A stretch of 62,066 bases of DNA from Hyphomicrobiaceae bacterium (GCA_008933705.1 WBUN01000029.1:1-62066), one strand, 5' to 3'. Shown: positions 36,802-46,239, numbered from the stretch's first letter. Program-made: numbers and translations. Notes: generated by a model from the letters alone, not told the origin.

Positions 36802-37806
36802 ATGTTCGCCTGGAGCAGCCACCGAATTGCATCGGCCTTTGTCGCCGCATGCCTGGGCGTCGGCAGCGCGCTTGCCGACGCTCCGGCCGATTGCGCGCAA
36901 AGCCGCAACCTCGAGATGCGCATCCGTGCCTGCGGCCAGATCATCAAGGGGGCCGGTTTCAGCACCGATGAGAAGGCCATGGCCTTCAAGAACCGGGGCA
37001 GCGCCCGCGTCGATGCCGGCGCGGCGCAGGATGCGATCGCCGACTTCACGGAGGCGTTGCGCCTCAAGCCCGAGGTCGCCTCCACGCATGCCGGGCGTGC
37101 CCAGGCCAGGCTGACGCTCGGCGATGCCGACGGTGCGATCAAGGATTACACGGACGCCTTGCGCATCATGCCGGCATCGGCCGCCTTCCACATCGGCCGC
37201 GGCCACGCGCATCTGGTCAAGGATAACGCCGCGCTGGCGATCGCCGATTTCACCGAGGCCATCCGCCTCAACCCCAATAGCGCCAGCGCCTTCAACCGCC
37301 GCGGCCTCGCCTACCGCAAGGCCGGCGACCTGGCGCGGGCCATCGATGACTACACGGCAGCCATTAATCTCAATCCCATCTACGCGCTGGCCTACAACAA
37401 CAGAGGCTACGTGTATGAATCCCAGGGCCGCAAGGATGCCGCCATTGCCGACTTCCGGGCGGCGCTTCTGTTCGATCCCTCCCTGGTCGGCGCCAAGGAC
37501 GGCCTGCGCCGGCTCGGCGTTCCCTCTGCGCTTGCCACGGAAAGCGAGCAGCTCGCGCGCGAGGGCAAGGCACTGGTCGAAATCAACTGCAGCCGCTGCC
37601 ATGCCGTGGGGAGCCGCGGCGCAAGCCCCAATGCGAAAGCGCCCGAATTCCGCAACCTGCATGAGCGCCACGCGCTTCTGTCCTTGCGCGAGCCGTTGTC
37701 GCGCGGCATCGCCGCCCCGCACGACGAGATGCCGAAATTCCCTCTCTCCGTCGCTGAGATCGACAAGATCGTCGCCTACATCAACAGCCTGACGCCCGGC
37801 AATTGA
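36802..37806 (+). CDS. TPR protein fused to a cytochrome c domain
   Basis: The 334-residue protein has a signal peptide (residues 1-26, ending GSALADA), then about five tetratricopeptide repeats (residues 50-235, with repeated AIADFTEAIRLNPNSA-type units). It ends with a class I cytochrome c domain: heme site C263-S-R-C266-H267 and a probable axial Met at 310 (HDEMPKFPLS). It should be exported and receive heme covalently. The domain pairing suggests an electron carrier docked on a partner by TPRs; the partner is unknown. No respiratory gene is adjacent. Confidence 0.82.
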   Translation: MFAWSSHRIASAFVAACLGVGSALADAPADCAQSRNLEMRIRACGQIIKGAGFSTDEKAMAFKNRGSARVDAGAAQDAIADFTEALRLKPEVASTHAGRAQARLTLGDADGAIKDYTDALRIMPASAAFHIGRGHAHLVKDNAALAIADFTEAIRLNPNSASAFNRRGLAYRKAGDLARAIDDYTAAINLNPIYALAYNNRGYVYESQGRKDAAIADFRAALLFDPSLVGAKDGLRRLGVPSALATESEQLAREGKALVEINCSRCHAVGSRGASPNAKAPEFRNLHERHALLSLREPLSRGIAAPHDEMPKFPLSVAEIDKIVAYINSLTPGN

Positions 37807-37839
37807 GCCGGCCCTGCAGGTCTGCGCGGCGCCCGCCAG

Positions 37840-38949
37840 TCAGGACGGCAGCCGCGCGTGAGGCCACACGCGCACCGCGGGCGTCTCACCGCCGCGAGCC
37901 ATGCGATCATCGATGCTGTCCTGTGACAGCAGGCCGGTTTGCGTATCGACATGCTGCACCACCGACGCGGCGTTGACGGCACCTGCGCGCAACGCCTCCT
38001 CGGGGTGCCGCCCCATCGCGATGTAGGCTGTGAACGTCGCATTGAAGGCATCTCCGGCACCCGCCGTGCCCGAGATCCTGGTCTCAACCACCGGGCAATG
38101 CATGATCGCTTCGTGCGTGCCGAGAAAAGCGCCGTGCCGCCCATCCGTCACGACGACGAAGCGCGGTCCGAGCTGAGCCATGGCACGAAAGAAGTTCACC
38201 ACGCCCATCTCGTGGCCGCCGCCGACGAACCCACGCGCGGCCAATCGCGGCGGCGCTTCGCCCGGCTCCAGCGGCAGCGCCGGGCCGCCTTCGCCGAAGC
38301 GGGCGACAAGAGCGGGGACGAGCACGTCGGCCTCCGAGCTGTTGACGGCCAGCACGTCGATCTGGGCAAGCGAGTCCTGAAATGCGCTGCCGCGCGAGGA
38401 GAGCTGCCGGACGCCGGGATTCGTGGCCACCAGCGCCTTGTGCGCCTTGGCGCGTCTGACGATGGCGGGGAAAGCATCCGCGGATTCGTTGCTGAGCGAG
38501 GCGATGTAGACCACATCGGCCGCGAAGGCGTCATCGCGCAGGTCCGTCTCCTCGAGCAGCGTGTTGGCGCCGCGGAAGGTGAAGATTGCCGCGTTGCGCT
38601 CGTGCGAGGACAGCAGCACCGAGGCACCCGTAGGCGCGCGCCCGTCACGCACCGCCCATCGCGTCGACACGCCTTCCTGCAGCAGATGCGCAAGCACGGT
38701 CTCGGCGCGCGCGTCCTTGCCGAGCTTGACAATTGCCGCGACGTCGAGCCCGAGCCGGGCCATGGCCACCGCCACGTTCGCTGCCCCGCCTCCCACGTGC
38801 GTCGATATCTCGAGCGCCTCGGTCTTGCGGCCCTCCTCGAGCAGCAGGAACGAGCTTTCCGCATTCATCATCGTCATGCGCTCGATGCGGTCGCTGGCGA
38901 TGATGGCGATGGTATCGATCATGGCGCCGCCGATGGTGAGCACCTTCAT
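37840..38949 (-). CDS. PfkB family carbohydrate kinase
   Basis: The 369-residue protein is a ribokinase/adenosine-kinase fold enzyme. The N-terminal TIGGAMIDTIA, the GGGAANVAVAMARLG loop and the anion-hole/catalytic-base motif GTAGAGDAFNATF are all present. The substrate (sugar or nucleoside) cannot be set from sequence. The ATG at 38949 overlaps the stop of the ROK kinase gene by 4 bases, so the two kinases are co-translated. I chose this start because homology begins at once; the frame extends to 39009. Confidence 0.88.
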   Translation of the reverse strand: MKVLTIGGAMIDTIAIIASDRIERMTMMNAESSFLLLEEGRKTEALEISTHVGGGAANVAVAMARLGLDVAAIVKLGKDARAETVLAHLLQEGVSTRWAVRDGRAPTGASVLLSSHERNAAIFTFRGANTLLEETDLRDDAFAADVVYIASLSNESADAFPAIVRRAKAHKALVATNPGVRQLSSRGSAFQDSLAQIDVLAVNSSEADVLVPALVARFGEGGPALPLEPGEAPPRLAARGFVGGGHEMGVVNFFRAMAQLGPRFVVVTDGRHGAFLGTHEAIMHCPVVETRISGTAGAGDAFNATFTAYIAMGRHPEEALRAGAVNAASVVQHVDTQTGLLSQDSIDDRMARGGETPAVRVWPHARLPS

Positions 38950-39749
38950 GCGCGTTTCTCCTGGGCCATCGGCTCGTCGCGAAAGAGCTCGTCGAGGTCC
39001 GGCTCCCACAGCCGCACCCCTCCCGTGATGCCGGCCGTATTGCTGACAATCCTGACGTGCGGGGGCAGCGCGAAGGTGATCTTGCGGGCATTGCCGCCGC
39101 CGATGTAGAGGACATCGCAGCAGGTGAGTTCGCTCACCGCCGTCACCGCCTCCGCAACCCGGCGGTTCCAGACATCCTCTCCCACGGCCAGCAGCGCCGC
39201 CTGGCCGATGTGCTCATCGTAGGTCCTGCTGTCGCACGCCCAGTACTGGCCGAGCTCGAGATGAAGCAGCAGGCGCCGGTTGCGGAACAGCGCACAGCCC
39301 ACGCCCGTGCCGAGCGTCAGGACGCATTCGAGGCCATTCCCCTCGACGACGCCGAGTCCCTGCACCGCCGCGTCGTTGAGCAGGCGCACCGGCGTGCCGA
39401 AGCGGCTCGCCAGCGCCTCGATCAGCTTGAACCCCGCCCATAGTCCGGTGCCGAGGTTCGGTGCCGTCAGCGTCGTGCCGCCCTTGACCACGCCCGGAAA
39501 GCCCACTGAAATGCGATCGAAGGGCGGCAGCCGGGCCGCGAGCCGGCCGGTCGCCTCCAGCACCGCCTCAGGCGTCGCCGGCTTCGGCGTCGGCAATCGC
39601 ACCTGATCGGCCAGCAGGAGCCCTGCCCGGTCGAGAACGGAGGCCTTGATGTTCGTGCCGCCGATGTCGACACCGAGCGTGAACGGCGGCAGCGCCTGAT
39701 CGGCGTTCCGCCCTTCGGGCTGGTCAGGCTTGCTGGTCGCCATCGGCAT
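38946..39749 (-). CDS. ROK family kinase, polyphosphate-glucokinase-like
   Basis: The 267-residue protein has the ROK phosphate-binding motif LGVDIGGTNIKASVLD, the catalytic aspartate region LLNDAAVQGLG, and TLGTGVGCALF. It lacks the CxCGxxGC zinc motif of typical ROK glucokinases and instead has HLELGQY, as in polyphosphate glucokinases (PpgK). It likely phosphorylates glucose. Start is uncertain among GTG 39761, ATG 39749 and ATG 39743; I list 39749. It lies between the PfkB gene and otsA, suggesting glucose salvage. Confidence 0.82.
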   Translation of the reverse strand: MPMATSKPDQPEGRNADQALPPFTLGVDIGGTNIKASVLDRAGLLLADQVRLPTPKPATPEAVLEATGRLAARLPPFDRISVGFPGVVKGGTTLTAPNLGTGLWAGFKLIEALASRFGTPVRLLNDAAVQGLGVVEGNGLECVLTLGTGVGCALFRNRRLLLHLELGQYWACDSRTYDEHIGQAALLAVGEDVWNRRVAEAVTAVSELTCCDVLYIGGGNARKITFALPPHVRIVSNTAGITGGVRLWEPDLDELFRDEPMAQEKRA

Positions 39750-39841
39750 GCTGACGGGCACGGCGTCTGAAGCTGCGTCTCTGACCCAGTCTTCTCGCGC
39801 GCGTTCGCTCCGAAGACAAGCAGGACCTGCGCATCGCCCCC

Positions 39842-41317
39842 TTATCGGGACATGATGCGCCCATCAACTCGATTCTGGCCCAGCGCCTTCATCCGGGTTT
39901 GGGCGCGCGTCGGCTGCTGCAGCTTCTGCAGGGCCCGGCGGATCGTCCTGGGCGGCCGGCTCCCGGGATCCTCGCCCGATCGGCCGCGGGCAAGGTGTGC
40001 GAGGAACGACTCTGCCCACGCTGTCGCATCGTGCTTTCGCACAGCCGCCATCAGGGCCGCGTGCCGCGCCTGCCGCTCCGTGAGATCCATCTCGAGCGCC
40101 ACGCGGATCACATCGGCCGTGCCGTCGATGCTGTAGGGGTTGACGATGAGCGCCTCGCTCATCTCCTCGGCCGCACCGGCAAACTGCGACAGGATCAGAA
40201 CACCGGGGTCGGCAGGGTCCTGGGCCGCCACGTATTCCTTCGCCACCAGGTTCATGCCGTCGCGCAGCGGCGTCACCATGCAGATGCGCGAGGAGCGGTA
40301 TATGTCGGCGAGCCTGCGCCGCGGCGTCGAGCGGCGTATGTAGTGGATCGGTACCCAGTCCAGCTCGCCAAACCGTCCGTTGACCGAGCCCGCAAGGCTT
40401 TCGAGCTGCCGGCGGATGCTCGCGTATGCCTCGACATCCTCCCGCGTCGGCGGCGCGATCTGCGTCAGCACGACCTGGCGTCGGTACTGCGGGTATTTCT
40501 CCAGAAGCTTGCCGAAGGCCTTGAACTTCTGCGGCAGGCCCTTGGTGTAGTCGAGGCGATCGATGCCGATGATGCGGCTGACGGACTGACGAGCCTGCAC
40601 GAGGCCGGCATCACGCTTGGCGTTGGCGAATTGCTCTACGTCGATGCCGACCGGGAAGCTTGCCACCGAGACCAGCCGGTCGAACAGCCGGATGCGCCCA
40701 TCCGGCACGATGCGCCCATACACGCCATTCTCGAGATACGTCACGAAGTTGCCGACATCGGCCTTTGTTTGCAGGCCGATGAGGTCGTAGGCGGAAAGCG
40801 CGTGCGCGAGCTGCTGGTGCTCGGGGATCGCCATGAAGGTCTGCCACGGCGGGAACGGAATGTGCAGATAGAAGCCGATCGGGTTCGCAACACCGCGCTT
40901 CCTGAGCTCCATCGCGAACGGGATCATGTGATAGTCGTGCACCCAGACGATGTCGTCGGGCCGCAGCATGGGTTGCAGCAGCGCGGCGAGGCGGCTGTTG
41001 ACCGCCATGTAGCGCTCGAAGAAGCCGGCCTCGAACTGCGCCAGATCGAGCCGGTTGTGGAACACCGGCCACAGCACCGAATTGGCGTAGCCGAGATAGT
41101 AACCCTCATAGTCGCTGGCGGTGAGCGGCACGGTCACGATCCGTCCTTCGCGCGACACGGCATCCGCCGTCTCCTGCGGCGCCGTCTCGCCGCTCCACCC
41201 GAACCACAGCGCGCTGCGCGTGCGCACAATGTCGGCCAGCGCCACGGCAACGCCGCCCGCCTGCGCGGCCTTGCGCAAGTCCATCACGCGATTGGACACC
41301 AGAACGACCCGGCTCAT
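39842..41317 (-). CDS. otsA: Trehalose-6-phosphate synthase
   Basis: OtsA (GT20) joins UDP-glucose and glucose-6-phosphate to give trehalose-6-phosphate. The 491-residue product has the N-terminal VVLVSNR, VWVHDYHMIPF, GFYLHIPFPPWQ, and the donor-site region RLDYTKGLPQKFKAF. The C-terminal part includes VTPLRDGMNLVAKEYVAAQ. Length is slightly above family average because of a basic C-terminal tail. An AAAAGGA precedes the ATG. No otsB phosphatase gene is in the window. It is followed by the ROK and PfkB kinases and preceded by GH15 on the same strand. Confidence 0.95.
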   Translation of the reverse strand: MSRVVLVSNRVMDLRKAAQAGGVAVALADIVRTRSALWFGWSGETAPQETADAVSREGRIVTVPLTASDYEGYYLGYANSVLWPVFHNRLDLAQFEAGFFERYMAVNSRLAALLQPMLRPDDIVWVHDYHMIPFAMELRKRGVANPIGFYLHIPFPPWQTFMAIPEHQQLAHALSAYDLIGLQTKADVGNFVTYLENGVYGRIVPDGRIRLFDRLVSVASFPVGIDVEQFANAKRDAGLVQARQSVSRIIGIDRLDYTKGLPQKFKAFGKLLEKYPQYRRQVVLTQIAPPTREDVEAYASIRRQLESLAGSVNGRFGELDWVPIHYIRRSTPRRRLADIYRSSRICMVTPLRDGMNLVAKEYVAAQDPADPGVLILSQFAGAAEEMSEALIVNPYSIDGTADVIRVALEMDLTERQARHAALMAAVRKHDATAWAESFLAHLARGRSGEDPGSRPPRTIRRALQKLQQPTRAQTRMKALGQNRVDGRIMSR

Positions 41318-41428
41318 CGCATCCTTTTCCCGGTTTCTTGCCGTACGGGGCCACTGAGGGACGCGCCGCCACCTGCCCTGAGGGGAGTAAACGGCGGGAC
41401 GGGGAAAAAGTTCCGGATTTGCCCCCTG

Positions 41429-43237
41429 TCAGCAGGGATGCGTCCAGGCTTCCTGCCAGCTACGCGACAGGATGCGAGCCGTGTTGACGATGCCAGCCAT
41501 CGAGTACGTTTGCGGCAGGTTGCCCCAAAGCCGGCCCGTGCTCGGGTGAATGTCCTCGGACAGAAGCCCGAACGCGTTCCGTCGCGACAGCAGATCGGCG
41601 AACATCGCGCGCGCCTCGTCCTTGCGCCCGAGGGCCGCCAGGGCATCGATGTACCAGAACTGGCAGACCAGAAACGCCGTCTCCGGTACGCCGAAGTCAT
41701 CGTGCGACGTGTAGCGCATGATGAAGCCGTCGCGGCTGAGCTCCTTCCCGATCCTCTCGCATGTGCGCACGAAGCGCTCGTCCCGGGCTGGAAGGAGACC
41801 AAGCTCGGGCAGCAGCAGGACGCTGGCATCGAGCTCGTCGTCATCGACGGCGCCCGCCAGCGCCCCGAGACGCGGATTCCATGCCCGCTGCAGGATCTCC
41901 TGGCGCAGCTTCTCGGCATGGCCTCGCCAATGGGCCGCGCGGCCCGCAAGGCCCAGGCGCACCGCGATACGCGCCAGGCGGTCGCAGGCCACCCAGCACA
42001 TGGTTGCCGAGTGCGTGTGTATGCGCTGCCGGCCGCGATATTCCCAAGGGCCGGCGTCGGGCTCCATGGCAAACCGGCGCGCCTGCGCGCCGAGCGGCTC
42101 GAGCCGGTGGAACAGCGCTGCATCGCCCATGCGCGGCAGGCGCTCGTCGATGAACATCTGCGATGCGCCGAGGATGACGCTGCCATACGCGTCGTGCTGG
42201 AGCTGCTCGGCGGCCTGGTTGCCCACGCGCACGGGGCCCAGCCCGTGGAAGCCCGCAAGATCCGGCGCGATGCGCTCCTCCAACGGCTCCGGCGGGATGA
42301 TGCCGTACACCGGGCGCAGCGGCCGCTCAGCATCGACGGCGATGTTGGTGATGTAGTGGATGTATTCTTCCATCGTCTGCGTCGCGCCGAGGCGGTTGAG
42401 CGCCTTGATGACGAAGAACGCATCGCGCAACCAGCAATAGCGGTAATCCCACGTGCGCTGCGTGCCGGGAGCCTCTGGGATCGAGGTGGTATGCGCAGCG
42501 ATGATGGCGCCGGTCTCCTCGAAGTTGCACAGCTTCAGCGTGATGGCCGCGCGGATCACCTCCGCCTGATACTCGAGCGGAACGGCGAGCGAGCGCACCC
42601 AGTCCATCCAATAGTCGCGCGTGCGCTCGAGGAACTCGCGCGCGGTCGTATCCACCGCGGCCTCGAACGGCTCGTCGGGCCCGAGGATCAGCGTGATGGG
42701 CTTGATGAGACCGAATGGTGTTTCGTGCGCGATGTAGCTCAGCGCACCGTCCGTCGTCAGGCGCAGCGTATCAGCGCCGCCGCCGAAGCGCAGGTGGTTG
42801 GAGCCGATGGCGCGGGACGTCCAGGGGCCGCCGTAGTTGAAGGTCGGGCGAACTCTGATCGTGATCCGCGGCAGACCGGCTACCGGCTCGATGCGGCGAA
42901 AGATCTGCGGCGGATTGAAGATCCGCTCGAAGCGCTCGAACCGGGGCGTAAAGTCGGTGATGCGCAGCGCGTTGCCGGCGGCGTCGCGGATGGTGGTCTG
43001 GACGATGGCGGTATTGCGCAGGTAGGCGGCCTCCCAGGCGACCGCGCCCTCCAGCACCACGTCGCAGAACCCCTTTTCCTCCGTGCCGGCCAGAAGCCGC
43101 GAGAACACCGGATCGGAATCGAAGCGCGGAAAGCACCACCAGACGATGCGTCCGCGAGGATCTGTCAGCGCCGCCGTCCGGCAGTTCCCTATGACCGCCA
43201 GATCGAGTGCGTCTCCAGCGGGGATGTCATGTGCCAT
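41429..43237 (-). CDS. GH15 family glucoamylase/trehalase-like hydrolase
   Basis: The 602-residue cytoplasmic protein (no signal peptide) matches the bacterial GH15 family. An N-terminal beta-sandwich (about 1-240) is followed by an (alpha/alpha)6 barrel with TWDYRYCWLRDAFFVI and PVRVGNQAAEQLQHDAYG. It also has GLLSEDIHPSTG and WGNLPQTYSMAG. Members include glucoamylases and trehalases. Its place beside otsA favours trehalose or an alpha-glucan as substrate. I chose the ATG at 43237; the frame starts with TTG four codons upstream. Confidence 0.88.
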   Translation of the reverse strand: MAHDIPAGDALDLAVIGNCRTAALTDPRGRIVWWCFPRFDSDPVFSRLLAGTEEKGFCDVVLEGAVAWEAAYLRNTAIVQTTIRDAAGNALRITDFTPRFERFERIFNPPQIFRRIEPVAGLPRITIRVRPTFNYGGPWTSRAIGSNHLRFGGGADTLRLTTDGALSYIAHETPFGLIKPITLILGPDEPFEAAVDTTAREFLERTRDYWMDWVRSLAVPLEYQAEVIRAAITLKLCNFEETGAIIAAHTTSIPEAPGTQRTWDYRYCWLRDAFFVIKALNRLGATQTMEEYIHYITNIAVDAERPLRPVYGIIPPEPLEERIAPDLAGFHGLGPVRVGNQAAEQLQHDAYGSVILGASQMFIDERLPRMGDAALFHRLEPLGAQARRFAMEPDAGPWEYRGRQRIHTHSATMCWVACDRLARIAVRLGLAGRAAHWRGHAEKLRQEILQRAWNPRLGALAGAVDDDELDASVLLLPELGLLPARDERFVRTCERIGKELSRDGFIMRYTSHDDFGVPETAFLVCQFWYIDALAALGRKDEARAMFADLLSRRNAFGLLSEDIHPSTGRLWGNLPQTYSMAGIVNTARILSRSWQEAWTHPC

Positions 43238-43376
43238 GCATTGCCCCAAGCGGTCTGCCGATGTCAGGTCCCGGCGGCGTAACCAAAGCTAACGCCGTGC
43301 GGCAGATTTGGTTCGAGGCAACCATACGCGTGGGCGGCGGTCGGCTCCATCAGGGAACGAGCCGCCGAGGGCCGGC

Positions 43377-43754
43377 CTAGCGCCGGATCGTGGCGAGACC
43401 CGTCAGGCCGTCATTGCGGGTCCATTGCACCGAGCGGCCCTGGCGACGCAGGGTGAAGCAGTAGGACTTGCCTCCAAGCCAGTTGTTCCAGCGCTGGCAC
43501 AGCTTGTTCGCCGCTACCCACCAGATGCCGCGATCCTGCGTGGAGCCCGTGTAGTGCGCCAACTCCTCGCTCTTGCTGTGCATGGTGCCGTCGATCCGAT
43601 AGCTGATTGGCAGCGCACCGAGCGGCGTCGCGAGGCTCACCGTCCGCCCGGCCACGGCCTTGCGCAGGGCTTCCCCGCCCAATTCCGTCTCATCGGCCAG
43701 CGCCACGCTACTCGCGGCCATGAGCGCCGCGGCCAAGAACAGTCCAAACCGCAT
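43377..43754 (-). CDS. Small secreted protein, DUF995-like
   Basis: The 125-residue protein has a clear signal peptide (1-20, ending SVALA) and a mature domain with YRIDGTMHSKSEE, RGIWWVAANKLCQRW and a second Cys in GKSYCFTL. Two cysteines may form a disulfide. This pattern resembles DUF995-type periplasmic proteins of alphaproteobacteria; function is unknown. It stands alone between the GH15 and pcs genes. Confidence 0.7.
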   Translation of the reverse strand: MRFGLFLAAALMAASSVALADETELGGEALRKAVAGRTVSLATPLGALPISYRIDGTMHSKSEELAHYTGSTQDRGIWWVAANKLCQRWNNWLGGKSYCFTLRRQGRSVQWTRNDGLTGLATIRR

Positions 43755-43887
43755 TCTCTGCTTCCCCGTCTCGATTGCAAATAGTCCCCCGATGGAAGGG
43801 CTTGTTACGGCCTATCGTGTCGTCTTTGTGGCACTGCAACATCGGCGTCATGCCAATGTCTGGAAAACTTTGCAATTTTAGTGCCGC

Positions 43888-44571
43888 TCAGCGCGCGGGC
43901 GGACGCAGCAATGCCAGCCCGATGCCATAGGCTGCCGTTGCAAAGAGGATAATCTGCATCAGTGGTGTTGCCGGAAATCCCGCCCACAAGGTGAAGATCG
44001 CGGCGCCGGCCCAGAGGACGGTGGCGAGCGCGGTCAGCGGCCAGAGCGCCGGCGTGCGCATGGGATGCGCCCATCGCAAGGGGACAAACGTCAAGACGAC
44101 GCATACCACGACCACGCTCGCGGCGGCCCAAGGCGGCATCTGGAAGGCGAATACATAGAAGGCCACGATGTTCCAGACGGCCGGAAAGCCGACAAAGCAG
44201 TGATCCTCCGTCTTGCTCTCCGTGTCGGAGAAGTGGAACAGCGAGGACAGCAGGATCAGGCTCGCCAGCAGCAGCCCGATGCCGCCATCCAGATAGCCTG
44301 CCTGCAGCAGTGCCAGCGCCGGCACGAACACGTAGGTGACATAGTCGATGACAAGGTCCAGCCGCTCGCCCGAGAATCGCGGCAGCTTGGTCGTCACATC
44401 GGCCACGCGCGCGAACGTGCCATCGATGCCGTCGATGATCAGCGCGATGCCGAGCCACGCGAATGCCGCTTGCCAGGCCCCCGTCAGCACGGCCTCGGTG
44501 GCAAACAGCGCGCAAACCGCGCCGAGCGCCGTGAACACATGCACCAACGCTGCAGGCCAGGACGCGCGCAT
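43888..44571 (-). CDS. pcs: Phosphatidylcholine synthase
   Basis: Pcs condenses CDP-diacylglycerol with choline to give phosphatidylcholine, a lipid typical of plant- and host-associated alphaproteobacteria. The 227-residue membrane protein has the full CDP-alcohol phosphotransferase motif: D47, D50-G51, A54-R55, G68, D72 and D76. It has the Pcs-like N-terminus (HVFTALGAVCALFATEA). About seven or eight membrane segments are visible. A CGAGG precedes the ATG. Confidence 0.9.
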   Translation of the reverse strand: MRASWPAALVHVFTALGAVCALFATEAVLTGAWQAAFAWLGIALIIDGIDGTFARVADVTTKLPRFSGERLDLVIDYVTYVFVPALALLQAGYLDGGIGLLLASLILLSSLFHFSDTESKTEDHCFVGFPAVWNIVAFYVFAFQMPPWAAASVVVVCVVLTFVPLRWAHPMRTPALWPLTALATVLWAGAAIFTLWAGFPATPLMQIILFATAAYGIGLALLRPPAR

Positions 44572-44610
44572 CGGACCTCGTCTGGGTGGCGGAAATCGCC
44601 CGCTGGCGCA

Positions 44611-44644
44611 CGGTGAAAATACAAAGGAGCGCCGAAGCGCTCCT
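44611..44644 (-). terminator. Rho-independent terminator
   Basis: AGGAGCGC (44625-44632) pairs with GCGCTCCT (44637-44644) around CGAA. Read on the minus strand it is followed by TTTGTATTTT, a good U-tract. It lies 30 bases after the stop of the small secreted-protein gene at 44675-45040. Confidence 0.85.
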
Positions 44645-44674
44645 CTAACATGGCCTGCCTCGTGTCAAAACCGC

Positions 44675-45040
44675 TCAGAACCGATGCTTGATCGTTCCAC
44701 GGATCTGAACGTCGCTCGGCTCCGATTTCTCGTCCAGCGGAAGCCCCTTGGAGTCGTTGGCCCCATAGAGCAGCTCCAGGCCGAAATCGAGCTTCGGCAG
44801 CACCCCCACCGTCCCAATTCCAGGGATGCGTACCTCGGTGCCGGTGTTCTTGCCGATGGCGACATTGGGAACCGACAGGCTCAACCCCTTACCGGGCTCG
44901 ACAGCAGCCTTGGGCGGCTCGGCAGCAGGCGCAGCCGTCTGCTGGTTCCCGCCACCCACGGTGGTCTGCTGGAACGCCACAGCGGCCTGGGCAGAGACGC
45001 CCAGCACCATTGCCAACAATATCAACCGCATAGATCTCAT
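44675..45040 (-). CDS. Small secreted protein of unknown function
   Basis: The 121-residue product has a signal peptide (1-22, ending AAVAF) and a low-complexity Gln/Ala/Pro linker. A C-terminal part of beta-like character follows (VRIPGIGTVGVLPKLDFGLELLYG, read in two pieces), ending in KHRF, with F as last residue as in outer-membrane beta strands. I recognise no family. It has its own terminator; an AGGA precedes the ATG. The last strand suggests an envelope location. Confidence 0.65.
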   Translation of the reverse strand: MRSMRLILLAMVLGVSAQAAVAFQQTTVGGGNQQTAAPAAEPPKAAVEPGKGLSLSVPNVAIGKNTGTEVRIPGIGTVGVLPKLDFGLELLYGANDSKGLPLDEKSEPSDVQIRGTIKHRF

Positions 45041-45234
45041 CGTTCCTGTCCCCGCACCCCGAACCAGTGTCGAGGGCTATAGGTACATGGCGACGGTATA
45101 CACAAATCCAAGTATGTTTCCACGGACGTTAAAGTGCACTGAATGTTTCGATGTGGATGTGTGCCTTAGATGTCATGTAGCAAAAGTGTCACAACACAGA
45201 ATAACGCTGAGAGACGCCAGAAATTGCCTTGCGC

Positions 45235-46239
45235 TCAACCTGGCGGGATCTCCCGACGCTGGAAGTAGGTCGCGCCCCAGTTTGATCTGGGCTTGGCGGG
45301 CCGCGCCACGGGCCGCGGTGGCGGCTGGGGCTGCGGATCGGAGACAGCAGCGGCGGGCGGCTGCCCCTGCAGGGGTGCGATCTGAGGTGCCGCACCAATC
45401 GCGACCCGGTCGCGCTCATCCGCCGCCAGCCCTGCCGGATCGCTCCGCGGACCGGACAGCGCCATCCGCCCATCGATCGGCGCGCTTGGCGGGGTTGCCA
45501 CCACCGCCGTGGTGGTGGTCGACCAGCTGCTGATGGTCGGCCGCGGGGGAATCGCGGCGGCAGCAGGCGCGGTCTTCTTCTTCGCGGCACGCGCGATGAT
45601 CGCGTTTGGCAGGCACTGCCCCTCGCTCAGCGACTGCCCAGCGGGGCATCCCTTGCCGCACACCTCCTCGGGATGGCTCCTCACCAGCGCCAGCAAAATA
45701 TAGTCCGGCTGATCGATGGGCAGCGTCGCGTTCACGCGATCCGTGAATGCCTTCATGCTCCGGCGCGACTCCGCGCCCCAGCCCCCGTTGATATCCCCCC
45801 TGTAACAGCCAACCCTTCTCAGTTCGGCCTGCAGCTCCCGCGCCAGCCCTTCCCGATTGGCCGGCATCGCCGCCATCCTCTGCGTCGGCGGAAGTGGCCG
45901 CATCATCGTGCCGCCAGGCTGCCGCACCACAACGGCTGCCGGCGCCTGCGGCGGCGTTGCGACCGCTGTCGTCGCCGCAGCCACCTCGGGCGCCACCGGC
46001 CGGGCCGCCGTCGGCCGCACCGCCGGCTGCGGCTTGGGAGGAATGATCGCAGGCATTGCCTTCGCCACCGCCTCGGGCGGCCGCGCTTCAGGCAGCAAAG
46101 CCATGCTGACGCTGATGCCTGCCGGCCTTCTGGCTGTGAGGTCGGACGGCGTCTCCCTGGCCCCGCGCTCCCAGGGCATCGCGTACGCCGCCATGCCGAG
46201 CCCTGCAAATATCAACAACAGGCCGCTCGCCTTGCTCAT
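45235..46239 (-). CDS. Membrane-anchored peptidoglycan-binding-like protein
   Basis: The 334-residue protein starts with one membrane segment (residues 5-21), then a long Pro/Ala-rich linker (25-125). A small domain at about 128-215 resembles peptidoglycan-binding repeats (LQAELRRVGCYRGDINGGWG, then SRRSMKAFTDRVN). Four cysteines in GCYRG, VCGKGC and QCLPN may form disulfides. The C-terminal 120 residues are again Pro/Ala-rich. Such proteins are common in Hyphomicrobiales; function is unproven. An AGGAG precedes the ATG. Confidence 0.7.
   Translation of the reverse strand: MSKASGLLLIFAGLGMAAYAMPWERGARETPSDLTARRPAGISVSMALLPEARPPEAVAKAMPAIIPPKPQPAVRPTAARPVAPEVAAATTAVATPPQAPAAVVVRQPGGTMMRPLPPTQRMAAMPANREGLARELQAELRRVGCYRGDINGGWGAESRRSMKAFTDRVNATLPIDQPDYILLALVRSHPEEVCGKGCPAGQSLSEGQCLPNAIIARAAKKKTAPAAAAIPPRPTISSWSTTTTAVVATPPSAPIDGRMALSGPRSDPAGLAADERDRVAIGAAPQIAPLQGQPPAAAVSDPQPQPPPRPVARPAKPRSNWGATYFQRREIPPG

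Noticed and set aside
39899-43282. A very long plus-strand open frame (over 1,100 codons) antisense to otsA and GH15
   Set aside because: High G+C lowers stop-codon frequency on the antisense strand. The translation is Arg/His/Leu-rich with no recognisable domain, while the minus-strand frames have clear family motifs.
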